A stretch of 64,000 nt of DNA from Streptomyces iranensis (GCF_017874715.1 NZ_JAGGLR010000023.1:124001-188000); one strand, 5' to 3'. Shown: positions 9,164 through 18,157, counted from the stretch's first letter. The notes: generated from the sequence alone by a model not told the origin. Numbers and translations: made by a program.

Positions 9164-9207
9164 CACGGGTTCGCACGGCCGGTGCGAGGGGCGGAGGAGG
9201 TGGTGCC

Positions 9208-9701
9208 GCGACGCCGTCCCGCAGAAGGCCCTTCTACCCCGGTGTCGCCGACGCCGGTCCACTTGAGGAGCTCAGCGGATACGCGGTGCCGCAGGTCGTC
9301 GTCTCCGGCGGCGAGCCGCTCAGTCGGCAGGACCGCCTGCTGCCGCTGTCGCGCGCACTCACTGCCACCGGCCACTCGACGTGCGGTTCAACGTCTCGCC
9401 GAAGCCGGCGCACTCGGGTGACCCGGCGGCACGCCGGCTCGCCCCACGGGCCCTGACCGCGCTCGCCGCGGTGCCGGGGACGGCCTTCGAGTTCGTCTGC
9501 CGGAGTCCAGAAGATCTTGCCGAGGTGGCGGACGTCGTCGAGCGCCACGGCACCGCGCCGGTGTGGGTCATGTCCGAGGGGCAGACGCCGGACGAGCTGA
9601 GCCTGCGGCCGGCCGCGCTCGGCGACGCGGTGATCGCCCGGGGATGGAACCTCACTACCAGACTGCACGTCGCCGTGTGGGGCGACAGAAGAGGGAAGTA
9701 G
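9208..9701 (+). pseudogene. queE: 7-carboxy-7-deazaguanine synthase remnant, copy A
   Basis: QueE is the radical-SAM enzyme making the deazaguanine ring. The ribosome binding site GGAGGAGG is retained, but the codon at the start position is GCG (9208-9210). The first 65 or so codons, including the C-x3-C-x2-C cluster motif, are missing. VVVSGGEPLSRQDRLLP remains. A second deletion near 9375 removes about 20 codons and shifts the frame to NVSPKPAHSGDP, then VPGTAFEFVC, ending ARGWNLTTRLHVAVWGDRRG. The stop is 3 nt before folE-A. It cannot be a radical-SAM enzyme. Confidence 0.9.
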
Positions 9702-9703
9702 GC

Positions 9704-10303
9704 GTGACAATTAGCGTGGGACAACCGGACCTCGTGGCCGAGAGCAGCGACCCGCTGGAGGACATAGCCCGCCGACTGCTCATCGAGATCGGCGAGGACC
9801 CCGACCGGGACGGTCTGAAACAGACCCCGGCCCGGTTCGCCCGCTGGTGGCGGGAGTTCTCCGAGTACGACGCGGGTGAGGTCAACACACTCTTTCCGCT
9901 GGTGACCCAGCAGGGGCAGACCGTCGCCGTTTCAGACGTCCACCTGTGGTCGTTGTGCGAGCACCACCTACTGCCGTTCTCGTGCACCGTCACCATCGCC
10001 TATCGGCCCAACGGCGACGTGTTGGGCCTGTCGAAGTTCGCTCGGATCGCCCACCGGCACGCCCACCGGCTCCAGATCCAGGAGCGGCTGGTGCAGGACA
10101 TCGCCGCGGAGGTCTCCGCGGTCAGCGGGTCGCCCGACGTGGCGGTCATCGCGCGGGGCGAGCACCTGTGCATGAGCATGCGCGGCATCCGCACCCCGGC
10201 CCTGATGACCTCCTCGGTGTTCAACGGGGTCTTCGACGATGACGGACCGGCCCGCCAGGAGCTCATCGCCACCGTCTTCCCCAGCCGGTCGAGGCAGCGA
10301 TGA
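9704..10303 (+). CDS. folE: GTP cyclohydrolase I, copy A
   Basis: 199 aa from GTG 9704, directly after the queE remnant stop with GAGGGAAG upstream. Converts GTP to 7,8-dihydroneopterin triphosphate, the first step to preQ0. Seen: EIGEDPDRDGLKQTPARFAR, the zinc/active site SLCEHHLLPF, the LGLSKFARI segment and the second zinc Cys in EHLCMSMRGIRTPA. It is highly similar to copy C. The stop overlaps the ATG of the truncated glycosyltransferase (ATGA). Being duplicated in a specialised locus, it probably serves the metabolite pathway rather than folate synthesis. Confidence 0.94.
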   Translation: MTISVGQPDLVAESSDPLEDIARRLLIEIGEDPDRDGLKQTPARFARWWREFSEYDAGEVNTLFPLVTQQGQTVAVSDVHLWSLCEHHLLPFSCTVTIAYRPNGDVLGLSKFARIAHRHAHRLQIQERLVQDIAAEVSAVSGSPDVAVIARGEHLCMSMRGIRTPALMTSSVFNGVFDDDGPARQELIATVFPSRSRQR

Positions 10304-10809
10304 CGACCCCGGACACCCCTCTGACCATCGCCTTCGTCCTGCTCACCCATTCCCCGGACGAACCCGCCGACATCGAACGGGCCGTGGACTCATTCGCGAA
10401 CGGTCTGCGTGAACGGGGCCACCGCACCCTGATCGTCGCTGCCGGCCCACCCTGCCGGAACGACCATCCTGATCTGGTGCGCCTGAACTCCGTGCCGCTG
10501 CCCCGACCAATGCCGGTCGACGAGATGCCGACCCTGTTGCGGGTCGTTGCTCGGACCGATCCGCAGAAGGGTGTCGCGGAACTGCTGCGCGCACATCCCG
10601 GCCACGAGCCGGCCCGCCCTGTGGAGAACGTGCTCGCGTCGGCCCGGTTCGAGTGGGCGCGGGGCATACAGGACCAGGTGCTCGACGACCGCGCGGCATA
10701 CCACGCCGCCTCACAACAGGGACCTCAGCAGGCCGCCGCCCACCCGCCGGCCGCGGTAGCTCGGGAGTTCCTGCACGCCACGATGGCCGGCGCCCCGGAG
10801 GTGTCCTGA
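10300..10809 (+). pseudogene. Internally deleted GT4 glycosyltransferase, copy A
   Basis: 169 aa open frame that is a collapsed version of the 387-aa GT4 at 28294. It has the N terminus IAFVLLTHSPDEPADIERAV. After VDEMPTLL it jumps in frame to RVVARTDPQKGVAELLRA, and after GIQDQVL it jumps to DDRAAYHAAS and the C terminus. Two in-frame deletions removed much of the acceptor domain and the whole E-x7-E donor motif. It starts inside the folE stop, and its own stop overlaps the next ATG (TGATG), so translational coupling is preserved. An active transferase is very unlikely. Confidence 0.85.
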
Positions 10810-11822
10810 TGGGTGCGACGGCTGCACCGCTCGAGATCGTCGTGCGGGTCCACGCGTTTCCGCCGGAGTACAACGCGGGCGGCGAGCAGATGCTCGTCAA
10901 CATGCTGCGGCCCCTGGTCGAGCGCGGTCACGACGTCAGCGTGTGGCTGTCGCGCCACAGCGACGCCACGGAGGTGTACGAGTACCGGGGCATCCGGGTC
11001 GTGCCGTCACAGGCACGGCTGGACTTCCCATCCGCGCTCCGCCGGGCCGACGTAGTGCTCTCGCACTTCGAGTGCGTGCCGGCCACGGCCTCGCTGGCCC
11101 GCAGCTACGGCACACCACTGGTGGTGGTGTGCCACAACACGCACCGGTCAACGTTCCGGGAGATCGCCGTCGGCGGCACCGCGCTGGCCGTCTACAACTC
11201 GGAGTGGATGCGGGTGGAGGCGGAACTGTTCTTCGCCGAATACCCCGCGTCGGTCCGGCCGGGCTCCGAACTGGTGGTGCGTCCGCCGGTGTTCGCGGCC
11301 GAGTACGCGGTGACCGTGCCCGGCGACCGGATCACCCTGGTCAACTGCAACCCGGACAAGGGCGGCCACATACTGGAGCAGCTGGCCCGGCGCATGCCGG
11401 ACACCAAGTTCCTGGCCGTGGCCGGCGCCTACGGGTGGCAGATCCTGCCCGAGCTGCCGAACGTGGAGATCCTCGAACACGTCCGTGGCGAGGACATGCG
11501 GGAAAAGGTCTACGCCCGCACTCGGGTGCTGCTCATGCCCAGTTCCTACGAGTCGTGGGGGCTCACCGCGGTGGAGGCCTTCGCCTCCGGCCTGCCGGTG
11601 GTGGCACACCCCACGCCGGGGCTGTGCGAAGCCCTCGGCGAAGGCGGGATCTTCGTGGACCGCAACGACCTCGCCGGCTACGAAGCGGTGCTGCGGAAAC
11701 TCGACACCGAGGCGGAGTACCAGCAGGCGGCCGAGCGGGCCAGGGCCCGGTCGGCGGAACTGGACCCGACGGCCGACCTGGCCGCCTGGTGCGCTGCCGT
11801 GGAGTCCCTGGCTCGGCGGTAG
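10809..11822 (+). CDS. GT4-family glycosyltransferase
   Basis: 337 aa with a GT-B fold. It opens with VRVHAFPPEYNAGGEQMLVN, a nucleotide-sugar-dependent transferase start. The donor domain has ITLVNCNPDKGGHILEQLAR, and the E-x7-E signature is intact in YESWGLTAVEAFASGLPVV. ATG 10809 overlaps the preceding stop. It is not a copy of the cassette GT4 (different N terminus, AGGE loop). It is the last plus-strand gene of operon A, and its stop lies 17 bp from the end of a convergent GT2. It probably adds a sugar to the locus product; donor and acceptor are unknown. Confidence 0.88.
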   Translation: MGATAAPLEIVVRVHAFPPEYNAGGEQMLVNMLRPLVERGHDVSVWLSRHSDATEVYEYRGIRVVPSQARLDFPSALRRADVVLSHFECVPATASLARSYGTPLVVVCHNTHRSTFREIAVGGTALAVYNSEWMRVEAELFFAEYPASVRPGSELVVRPPVFAAEYAVTVPGDRITLVNCNPDKGGHILEQLARRMPDTKFLAVAGAYGWQILPELPNVEILEHVRGEDMREKVYARTRVLLMPSSYESWGLTAVEAFASGLPVVAHPTPGLCEALGEGGIFVDRNDLAGYEAVLRKLDTEAEYQQAAERARARSAELDPTADLAAWCAAVESLARR

Positions 11823-11839
11823 ACGACTACTGCCTTCCT

Positions 11840-13102
11840 TCAGCCGTTGGCCGGTGGGGCGTGGACCTGCCGACCGATGCGATGGGCCTCCCCGAGGATC
11901 CAGGCTCCCCAGCGGTCCCAGACGCCGGAGAGCCGAGAGGTGATGAGGACGTGGTCCACGGACTGGTCCGCGAGCGGAGTGCGGATGCCCAGTCCGTGGC
12001 GCACCACTCCGCCCGGATGGCGGGAACCCGCGACGGTCTCGTCGAAGTCGAACAGCTCCGCCCTGGGCAGTCCTTCGGGGACGGAGGAACCACACCCGAA
12101 CACCGCGACACGGGTGCCCGCGGGGAGGGATCGGAGCGCCGCCAGTTCCGGTGCGGCATCCCTTCCGCGCGCCTCCTCGGCGGCGCGCAGAACGAGAAGG
12201 TACTCGTCCTCCAGGTTCCAGTCGTGGCTGATCTCGAAGTGACCGCTCGGCTTGGCGAACCACGCCCAAAGCAACTCGGTCACCGGCTCCGGATGCTTCC
12301 GGGCCATCATGAGGACGTTGTCGGCACCACTGGTCAGATCGTCCCCGACAGATCTCTCATGCGGGGTGTCGAGCGCCCACGCGTCCTTGCTGACGGTGAA
12401 GGCCGTGCCGCTGCGGTGAAGTCGATAGCCGAGGTCCGTGTCCTCACCGCCCCAGCTGCGGAAGTCCTCGTCGAAACCACCGACCGCCCAGAAGTTCGCC
12501 GCCTGCATGGAGCAGTTGAGGGACCAGAACCACTGCCACGGGACCAAGGTGGCGCCCAGGTCGAAGTCGAATCGCTCGAATGCCAGGTGGCGGACGTCCT
12601 GGAAGCCCGGCAGATGACCGTAGCGGCGGACGGTCTCCTCGGGGGTCGGAGACGGCTCGCCGGCTCCGAATCCCGGCAGTTGATCGGCGTCTGGACGATA
12701 GCCGTACGTGTAGCCGACCACGGCCAGGGTCTGCCCGGTCGGTGCGGCGGCGTGGGCGGCGTGCGCGGCGAGGTGGGCGCGGACGAAGCGGGGGCCGGGC
12801 CGGATGCCGGAGTCCAGGAAGACAAGCACCTGCCCCGACGCCAATCGTGCACCCGCGTTGCGAGCGGCGGCGGCCCGGAAGCCCCGATCCTCCTGGAACT
12901 GGTAGTGGAGGGTGAGTCGACTTCGGAAGTCTTGCACGACCGAGCGGGTTTCGTCGGCCGAGCCGTCGTCGGCGATGATGACTTCGAAGCCGCCTTCGTC
13001 CGGCGGGTGCTGTGCGGCGAGGGCGGTCAGGCTGGCGCGCAGCAGCTCCGCGCGGTTGTAGGTGGGGATGATGACGGATACCCGTACTCCGCGTGGTGGC
13101 AT
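11840..13102 (-). CDS. GT2-family glycosyltransferase with C-terminal extension
   Basis: 420 aa. The GT-A domain spans about residues 5-260: VSVIIPTYNRAELLRASLTA, the metal-binding region IIADDGSADE, VFLDSGIRPGPRFV where DxD would lie (here DSG), and the acceptor/base motif GGEDTDLGYRLHR. After about residue 290 comes an extension of about 130 aa (VAVFGCGSSVPEGLP, SVDHVLITSRL) that looks Rossmann-like but lacks a full SAM motif. ATG 13102 lies 2 bp after the upstream GT4 stop, so the two are co-transcribed. It resembles the GT2 at 18570 in overall plan. Confidence 0.82.
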   Translation of the reverse strand: MPPRGVRVSVIIPTYNRAELLRASLTALAAQHPPDEGGFEVIIADDGSADETRSVVQDFRSRLTLHYQFQEDRGFRAAAARNAGARLASGQVLVFLDSGIRPGPRFVRAHLAAHAAHAAAPTGQTLAVVGYTYGYRPDADQLPGFGAGEPSPTPEETVRRYGHLPGFQDVRHLAFERFDFDLGATLVPWQWFWSLNCSMQAANFWAVGGFDEDFRSWGGEDTDLGYRLHRSGTAFTVSKDAWALDTPHERSVGDDLTSGADNVLMMARKHPEPVTELLWAWFAKPSGHFEISHDWNLEDEYLLVLRAAEEARGRDAAPELAALRSLPAGTRVAVFGCGSSVPEGLPRAELFDFDETVAGSRHPGGVVRHGLGIRTPLADQSVDHVLITSRLSGVWDRWGAWILGEAHRIGRQVHAPPANG

Positions 13103-13104
13103 CG

Positions 13105-14271
13105 CTACCACCCATCCGTAGTCACGGAGCCGTTGGTGATACGCAGGAAGCGCTCGGCGACCGCGGTGGGCGAATGGTCGGCGACTTGGTGGAGGGCTTG
13201 GGCCGCCGCCGCGTGGTAGGCGACGGCGTTGTCCAGCAGTTCGGTGGCGGTCCGCCACAGGCGCGCTCCGCTGCTGGTGAAGTCGACCGCCTCCAACGCC
13301 CTGCCTGTCAGCAGGGGCTGACGGCCCCCCGGCCTGAGCGCGTCGAGGGGCACCAGCCGCCCTGCTCCCCCGACCAGCAGCGGAAGGTGGCCGAAGTCAT
13401 AGCCCACGACGGGGGTGCCCACGGACAACGATGCCGCCACGCCGTCATTGAACGTCTCCGGCCTGGTCGACGGCGCCAACGTCACCGCGGCCTCGGCGAG
13501 GAAGGGCTGTACTTCCGGCCAGGGAAGACCATGAAGTACTTCGACGTTCGGACAGGCGGCCGCACGCGAGCGGACCGCCTTGACCACATCCGCCTGCACC
13601 TCGGGGGGCGGTTCGAGGCCGGTCTCCGCGAGAACGAGCTGCACCGGGCGTCCGAAACTCTCGGGAAGCGCGTCGAGCAGTTCCATGCTGCCCTTGGCCG
13701 GGTCGGCCCTGGTCAGGATTCGCACCGGTCCGATACGGCGCAGGCGCTCGCGTTCCTCCCGGCCCGGGGCCCGGCCGGTAGTCGGCAGGGCGTCGGGCAG
13801 GGCGTGCCAGCCTGTCGTGTCCATTCCTGCCTGGGCTGCCTCGTCGATCAGGAAGGGGCTGACCGCGAGGACGGCGTCGGGCCGCTGCGCCAGACTGTGT
13901 CGCATATGGTCGTCCATCCGGAGGTTACGCACCATCAGCGCGGTACGGACGCCGGGCGCCGCCGGGCTGAGAAAGCCGAGCCCCGCCACGGCATCGGCCC
14001 AGCAGACCACATCGATGTCATGGGCGATGAGGATCTCCCGCACCTCCCTGCACACTGGCTGCGGATCCTCGAACAGCCGGGGCAGCTCGTCGAAGCGCAG
14101 CGATGCGAGCAGAACCAGGTCACGCTCCTCCTCGACGCCGGGCGGCCCACCCGCGATGAGCACGGCCCGATGACCGATCTCGCGCAGGCCATCGGCAAGT
14201 ACGGCGATGGCTCGCTCGACTCCGGCGGGCTCATCACAACCACGGGTCAGGAGGACGAAGGCGATGTTCAT
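13105..14271 (-). CDS. GT4-family glycosyltransferase, cassette copy B
   Basis: 388 aa and a clear paralog of the GT4 at 28294: MNIAFVLLTRGCDEPAGVER, WADAVAGLGFLSPAAPG, ILTRADPAKGSMELLDALP. The E-x7-E donor motif is altered: STRPETFNDGVAASLSVG lacks the second Glu and has one extra residue. Activity may therefore be changed or lost, although the frame is otherwise intact. ATG 14271 has GGGAGCC upstream and follows the queD-B remnant stop by about 10 nt. It is co-directional with the downstream GT2 (2-bp gap). Confidence 0.82.
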   Translation of the reverse strand: MNIAFVLLTRGCDEPAGVERAIAVLADGLREIGHRAVLIAGGPPGVEEERDLVLLASLRFDELPRLFEDPQPVCREVREILIAHDIDVVCWADAVAGLGFLSPAAPGVRTALMVRNLRMDDHMRHSLAQRPDAVLAVSPFLIDEAAQAGMDTTGWHALPDALPTTGRAPGREERERLRRIGPVRILTRADPAKGSMELLDALPESFGRPVQLVLAETGLEPPPEVQADVVKAVRSRAAACPNVEVLHGLPWPEVQPFLAEAAVTLAPSTRPETFNDGVAASLSVGTPVVGYDFGHLPLLVGGAGRLVPLDALRPGGRQPLLTGRALEAVDFTSSGARLWRTATELLDNAVAYHAAAAQALHQVADHSPTAVAERFLRITNGSVTTDGW

Positions 14272-14280
14272 CCCGGCTCC

Positions 14281-14484
14281 CTACTGCCACAAGCCTGCGG
14301 GCCGGTGGCTTGGCGCTGCTGCGGCTGGTGGCCGGCGATGTCGTTCACGACGAGCTCCGACTGCACGACGGCATGGCACGACGTAATCGTGCCTGTGGGC
14401 GCGGGCACTCGGATGGTCCGCCAGCAGCCCGTTCAGCCGCCGGCCGGCCGAGAAATCACATTCCTTGCTGGTTCGATAAGTCAT
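14281..14484 (-). pseudogene. queD: Degenerate QueD N-terminus, cassette copy B
   Basis: From ATG 14484 (AGGAGG at 14497-14492) the frame reads MTYRTSKECDFSAGRRLNG then ADHPSARAHRHDYVV. It aligns with QueD-A and QueD-C residues 1-36. The first zinc His is Arg, the catalytic Cys is Ser and HGH has become HRH. After residue 37 the homology stops and an unrelated frame runs to a TAG just before the GT4-B start. No queE or folE remains between. The intact start region may now serve only to drive the glycosyltransferase. Confidence 0.8.
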
Positions 14485-14491
14485 CACGTCC

Positions 14492-14535
14492 CCTCCTCAG
14501 GCCATGATGGAGGAATTCGCTCCGGTGGACATCAC
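14492..14535 (-). promoter_or_regulatory. Conserved leader element, copy B
   Basis: Read on the minus strand it begins GTGATGT and ends in AGGAGG, 44 nt as in copy A. The upstream ATG (14532-14530) and the second in-frame ATG (14505-14503) are again 27 nt apart. Here the small frame closes inside the ribosome binding site, giving the 11-residue peptide MSTGANSSIMA. Confidence 0.45.
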
Positions 14536-14677
14536 GGCCCGGCACCGAGAGACGGCGGTCGAGGCACCGAAGCAAAATCGCGGCGGAGTTCGGTGTTGAC
14601 AGGGGAAACCGCACAACGCGATGCTGGATTCTGCCCGTTTCCGTGGTGAGCTTCTCCTGGCGAAAGGTTGCAAGGAA

Positions 14678-15394
14678 ATGTGCGATTCCGTGATTTCGTC
14701 GGTAACCGACGATGCACCGCGCTGGTCGATGCGGGAGACTTTTGCGCACATTTATGAGAGTAGGATGCTGGCGCTGAGCGACAGGGTTACCGTCGGGGAG
14801 GAGATCGATTCCCGTTCGGGTACCGGGTCGAATTTGACGCAGACCGCCGCGCTGCGCGCCGAACTGCCGACCTTGGTGGCCGATCTCGAAGTCCGCAGCT
14901 TTCTCGATGTTCCCTGTGGGGACCTATTCTGGATGTCCAGGGTTGACCTCGGTGTCGATACCTACATCGGCGCTGACATCGTCCCCGCGGTGATCGACCG
15001 GAACCGGGAGCGCTTTGCCCGCTCGAACCGCGAGTTTCAGGGCATTGACCTCACCCGGGATCGACTGCCGCAGGTGGACCTCGTTTTCTCTCGCGACTGC
15101 CTCGTGCACTTCGGTTACGAGGACGTCCACCGCGCGCTGGCCAACATCAAGGGAAGCGGTTCGACGTACCTCGCGATGACCACCTTCCCCGATCACCCTG
15201 AGAATGGCGCAGACATCGAGACCGGGGCATGGCGACCGCTCAACTTCCAACTCGCTCCCTTTCTCCTGCCCAAGCCTTTTCGACTGATCAACGAGCAGTG
15301 CACCGAAGTCGATGTGATCACGGAGAACGGTGCGGAGGTCGAACACCGGTACTCCGACAAGTCGATCGGGGTCTGGCGCATCGCCGAGCTATAG
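14678..15394 (+). CDS. Class I SAM-dependent methyltransferase
   Basis: 238 aa from ATG 14678; an in-frame ATG at 14621 would add 19 residues. I prefer 14678 because GAAAGG lies 10 nt upstream. The SAM site is seen as SFLDVPCGDLFWM, with a following acidic loop in TYIGADIVPAVIDRN and the motif DLVFSRDCLVHFGYEDVHRA. The fold is class I Rossmann; the methyl acceptor is unknown. It is divergent from queD-B and faces the PhyH-type gene across a terminator. It probably tailors the sugar or base of the locus product. Confidence 0.8.
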   Translation: MCDSVISSVTDDAPRWSMRETFAHIYESRMLALSDRVTVGEEIDSRSGTGSNLTQTAALRAELPTLVADLEVRSFLDVPCGDLFWMSRVDLGVDTYIGADIVPAVIDRNRERFARSNREFQGIDLTRDRLPQVDLVFSRDCLVHFGYEDVHRALANIKGSGSTYLAMTTFPDHPENGADIETGAWRPLNFQLAPFLLPKPFRLINEQCTEVDVITENGAEVEHRYSDKSIGVWRIAEL

Positions 15395-15453
15395 CCGCGC
15401 GGCGGCTGTGCGCCTACGACGGCATGACCAGCGGGTCGATGCCCGGCGACCGG

Positions 15454-15486
15454 TCTTTCCCAACCTCAGCTCGAGGTTGGGAGAGA
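15454..15486. terminator. Bidirectional hairpin terminator
   Basis: CCCAACCTC at 15459-15467 pairs with GAGGTTGGG at 15473-15481 across a 5-nt loop. The stem extends outward (TCTTT/AGAGA) with one mismatch. It lies between the convergent methyltransferase and PhyH-type genes. Confidence 0.7.
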
Positions 15487-15644
15487 CTTCAGTCTGCTGG
15501 GATCACGGGACGACGCTCAGAGCGCGGCCGATGGCATCGACCATGCCGTCGACGCGGACACACGGCCGCATCATGACGCTACCCGCACCTCGGACCGTTC
15601 GATCAGACCGAGAACGGCCATGAACATCTCCAGGCTCGGTGACG

Positions 15645-16430
15645 TCATACCTGATCGAATTCAAACAAGGGGTCAGTTACGGACTGGCGCCAATTGACGT
15701 GGTGATCTGTCGCGTTCAACCGGTAGTACACGGTCTCCCGACGGCTTCCTCCCGATCCTGTGAAGTCGCCGGCCGAGTGAGCGAGCAGGTAATGCGCGAA
15801 ATATACGGACCCAGCGGTTCCGGTAACTGTCACCCGGTCGCCCATTTCGATCTTCGGATACGGTCCGTCGTGCATCTCATCAGTGTCCCCAATGGCGTCG
15901 GCGCCGCGCTCTGACAGGTATTCCCCGAATCGGAGGTGCGTTCCCGGCCAAACCCGCAGGTTCCCGTTACCGGGAACCTCGTGAGGTGTTAGCCATATGC
16001 CCGCGAGCAGGGAGAACGAACTGGGTTCCCAGGTACCCGGAATGAGCATGGGCCCGTCAAAATGCGGAACCTCCTGCGGACCGGAACTCGTGTACGGCGG
16101 TATGGTCAGGACCACCTGTGCGACACGTGGTTGAGTACTCGGAACATCCGCCCGGAGCAGTTGGTCGGCGAGCTCTCCGATACCCGCTTCCGTGTAGAGA
16201 TCAAGCAGAGTGGGCGGCTCCTTCCTGAACAGCTGATGCCAAATGTAGTACCCACCGCGGCCTTCCCTCAGGGCCTCGACATCGCCCTTCTGCAGAGTAA
16301 ATCCTTCACTCTCCGCCATCTCTGCGATGGCACGACGGCCTCGGGCGACCTGGGCAGGACTGAGAACGTTCGGGATGGTCAGGTATCCGTTTGTCAGGAA
16401 GAAAGCTTTCATTTCGTCCGTAATGATAAT
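15645..16430 (-). CDS. Phytanoyl-CoA dioxygenase-family Fe(II)/2-oxoglutarate oxygenase
   Basis: About 261 aa. Seen: FFLTNGYLTIPNVLSPAQ at the start, the iron ligands in VPHFDGPM (H-x-D) and LLAHSAGD (distal His), and the 2-oxoglutarate-binding Arg in SRRETVYYRLN. It should hydroxylate a small molecule. The start is odd. A perfect AAGGAGG (16445-16439) is placed 8 nt before an ATT codon at 16430, giving IITDEMKAFFLTNGY, which matches the family's usual first residues. The first ATG (16412) is 26 nt from that site, and a GTG at 16487 lies upstream of it. ATT initiation, or a mutated ATG, is the likely explanation. Confidence 0.82.
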   Translation of the reverse strand: MIITDEMKAFFLTNGYLTIPNVLSPAQVARGRRAIAEMAESEGFTLQKGDVEALREGRGGYYIWHQLFRKEPPTLLDLYTEAGIGELADQLLRADVPSTQPRVAQVVLTIPPYTSSGPQEVPHFDGPMLIPGTWEPSSFSLLAGIWLTPHEVPGNGNLRVWPGTHLRFGEYLSERGADAIGDTDEMHDGPYPKIEMGDRVTVTGTAGSVYFAHYLLAHSAGDFTGSGGSRRETVYYRLNATDHHVNWRQSVTDPLFEFDQV

Positions 16431-16891
16431 GGCGCAGCCCTCCTTGGTCGTTGTCCGCGAGGACTTCGATGCTGTCGTTGGTGACACCGCGACGAGCAGG
16501 ACCCAGTCCTCGTCGTTCGCGGCGGTGGCCGTGGCGTACCCCCCGTCGGGCGGGAAGGTGGGGACACCGGGACCGTTCCTTCAGTCTGGTCACGGCAGCG
16601 CTACGGCACATCACGGTCGGGTCCGAAACTCTCGGCGTCGCATGCCGAAGTACGCGTTCGGGAAACCGCGTTGTCGCTGCCCTGCCCTGTAGCGCGTCAG
16701 GGCGAGGCAGCCCCCGCACGTTCAGGCGAGGACGACGGTGACCGCTCCGATGGTGTCGTTCCCACCGAGACCGGTCCAGCGACAGTTCGATGGGGCGCCG
16801 TAGCGGCCACCCGCCGCGCCCAGCGCCGCGGGATGGTGAGGGCGTGCTTCAAGCGCCGGCCCGTCTGCGCCACGGCAACGGAACTCCCGGC
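16431..16891. other. Spacer with coding debris
   Basis: On the minus strand, in frame with the oxygenase, 16480-16575 reads VPTFPPDGGYATATAANDED then WVLLVAV. It looks like the end of another protein but has no start or recognisable family. The rest up to the MFS stop shows nothing I can support. Confidence 0.3.
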
Positions 16892-18157
16892 TCAGACGGC
16901 GGTGAGTACCTTGGCATCGGCTTCCGACTCGGCTACCTCTCCAGTCGTCCGCAGTCTCCAGATGGCCGGCGTGCTGAGCGCGACCAGCGCGGACAGAAGT
17001 TGAATAGCCGCGGCCACCCACAAGGTCGAGTACACGCCCATCGCAGCGACCATGGGACCGACCAGCGCATGTCCGAAGGGCTGACCGGCCAACAGCCCGA
17101 AGTTGGCGTACGCGCTCACCCGGGACAGTTTGTCCTCGGGGATGTTCCTTTGCATCGTCGTGGCCCACATGGCACCGAAGACGGCAAGACCGACACCGGC
17201 GATGAACTCGAGAGAACACATCACGAAAAGTGAAAGCTCAAGCGCCAGGCCGAACGTCGGTAACGTGCCCATCACCAGAGCCGCGATTCCCGTGCGGAGC
17301 TGTCTTTCGGAGCGGAGGTGCATGGCGATCATCCCGCCGACGATCAGCCCTACGCCAAGAAAGGCGCTCATCGAGGCCCAGGCTGCCGGACCGCCCAAAT
17401 GCTCCTCCGCGAGGAACGGTCCGAGCACCAACACCGCAGCGAGCAGGAGGTTACTGAGCGAGGAGGTGGCGACGCTCATCCACAACCAGGTTCTACTGCG
17501 GAATTCGCTCCAACCCTCGAGGAGGTCATGCGTGAACGATCCTCCGGCAGTACGCAGTTGTGTCGCGATGGGTATCCGAGAGAGCATGAATGCACTGACG
17601 CCGAAGGTCGCCGCATCAGCGGCGATCGCCCACCCCGGTCCGGCGAAGGAGACGATGAGGCCTGCCAACACCGGACCTGCGATATTGCCACTCGACAACG
17701 CCATTCCACGCAATGCGTTGGCACGTTGCAGATGTTCGCCGGATACCAGTGAAGGAACGAGCCCGGCGCAGGCCGGGCCGAAGGCGGCACTCGCCACACC
17801 CTGCACCGCCTGAAAAGCGGCGAGTTGCCATATGTGGGCGTGGCCGCTGAGGAGCAATGCTGCCACGATGCCCTGACACGCCAGACGGACGAGATCGGCT
17901 GTCACCATGATTCGGCGACGCGAGAACCGGTCCGCCAGCACTCCACCGATGAGCAGGGTCGCGACCATGGGGATGGCTCCTGAAGCCATGACGAACCCTA
18001 AGTCGCCGGCCGACCCGTTCAGGTCCAGCACCGCGAAAGACAGAGCGACTGCGGTCATGCCATCACCGAGTAAGGAGGTGGTCTCCCCGATGAAAAACCG
18101 ACGAAACGTCCTCTCTCGTAAGACCGACCAGGCCATGAACGATCTCTTCTGACCCAT
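16892..18157 (-). CDS. MFS efflux transporter
   Basis: 421 aa from ATG 18157 (GGGAGA upstream), with about 12 hydrophobic segments. MFS signatures: FIGETTSLLGDGMTAVALSF in helix 1, GGVLADRFSRRRIMV (loop 2-3 motif A) and ALRGMALSSGNIAGPVLAGL. The family includes EntS-like and macrolide-type exporters that expel secondary metabolites by proton antiport. It lies between the oxygenase and a GT2 on the same strand. I infer that it exports the locus product or confers self-resistance; the substrate is unproven. Confidence 0.85.
   Translation of the reverse strand: MGQKRSFMAWSVLRERTFRRFFIGETTSLLGDGMTAVALSFAVLDLNGSAGDLGFVMASGAIPMVATLLIGGVLADRFSRRRIMVTADLVRLACQGIVAALLLSGHAHIWQLAAFQAVQGVASAAFGPACAGLVPSLVSGEHLQRANALRGMALSSGNIAGPVLAGLIVSFAGPGWAIAADAATFGVSAFMLSRIPIATQLRTAGGSFTHDLLEGWSEFRSRTWLWMSVATSSLSNLLLAAVLVLGPFLAEEHLGGPAAWASMSAFLGVGLIVGGMIAMHLRSERQLRTGIAALVMGTLPTFGLALELSLFVMCSLEFIAGVGLAVFGAMWATTMQRNIPEDKLSRVSAYANFGLLAGQPFGHALVGPMVAAMGVYSTLWVAAAIQLLSALVALSTPAIWRLRTTGEVAESEADAKVLTAV

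Noticed and set aside
10943..13219. A 758-codon plus-strand open frame
   Set aside because: It is rich in Arg, Gly and Pro, crosses the GT4 end and the opposite-strand GT2, and has no motifs. It is a shadow caused by high GC.
16480..16575. N-terminal extension of the PhyH-type oxygenase
   Set aside because: The frame is open further upstream, but the sequence does not resemble family N termini, and the strong ribosome binding site lies inside it.
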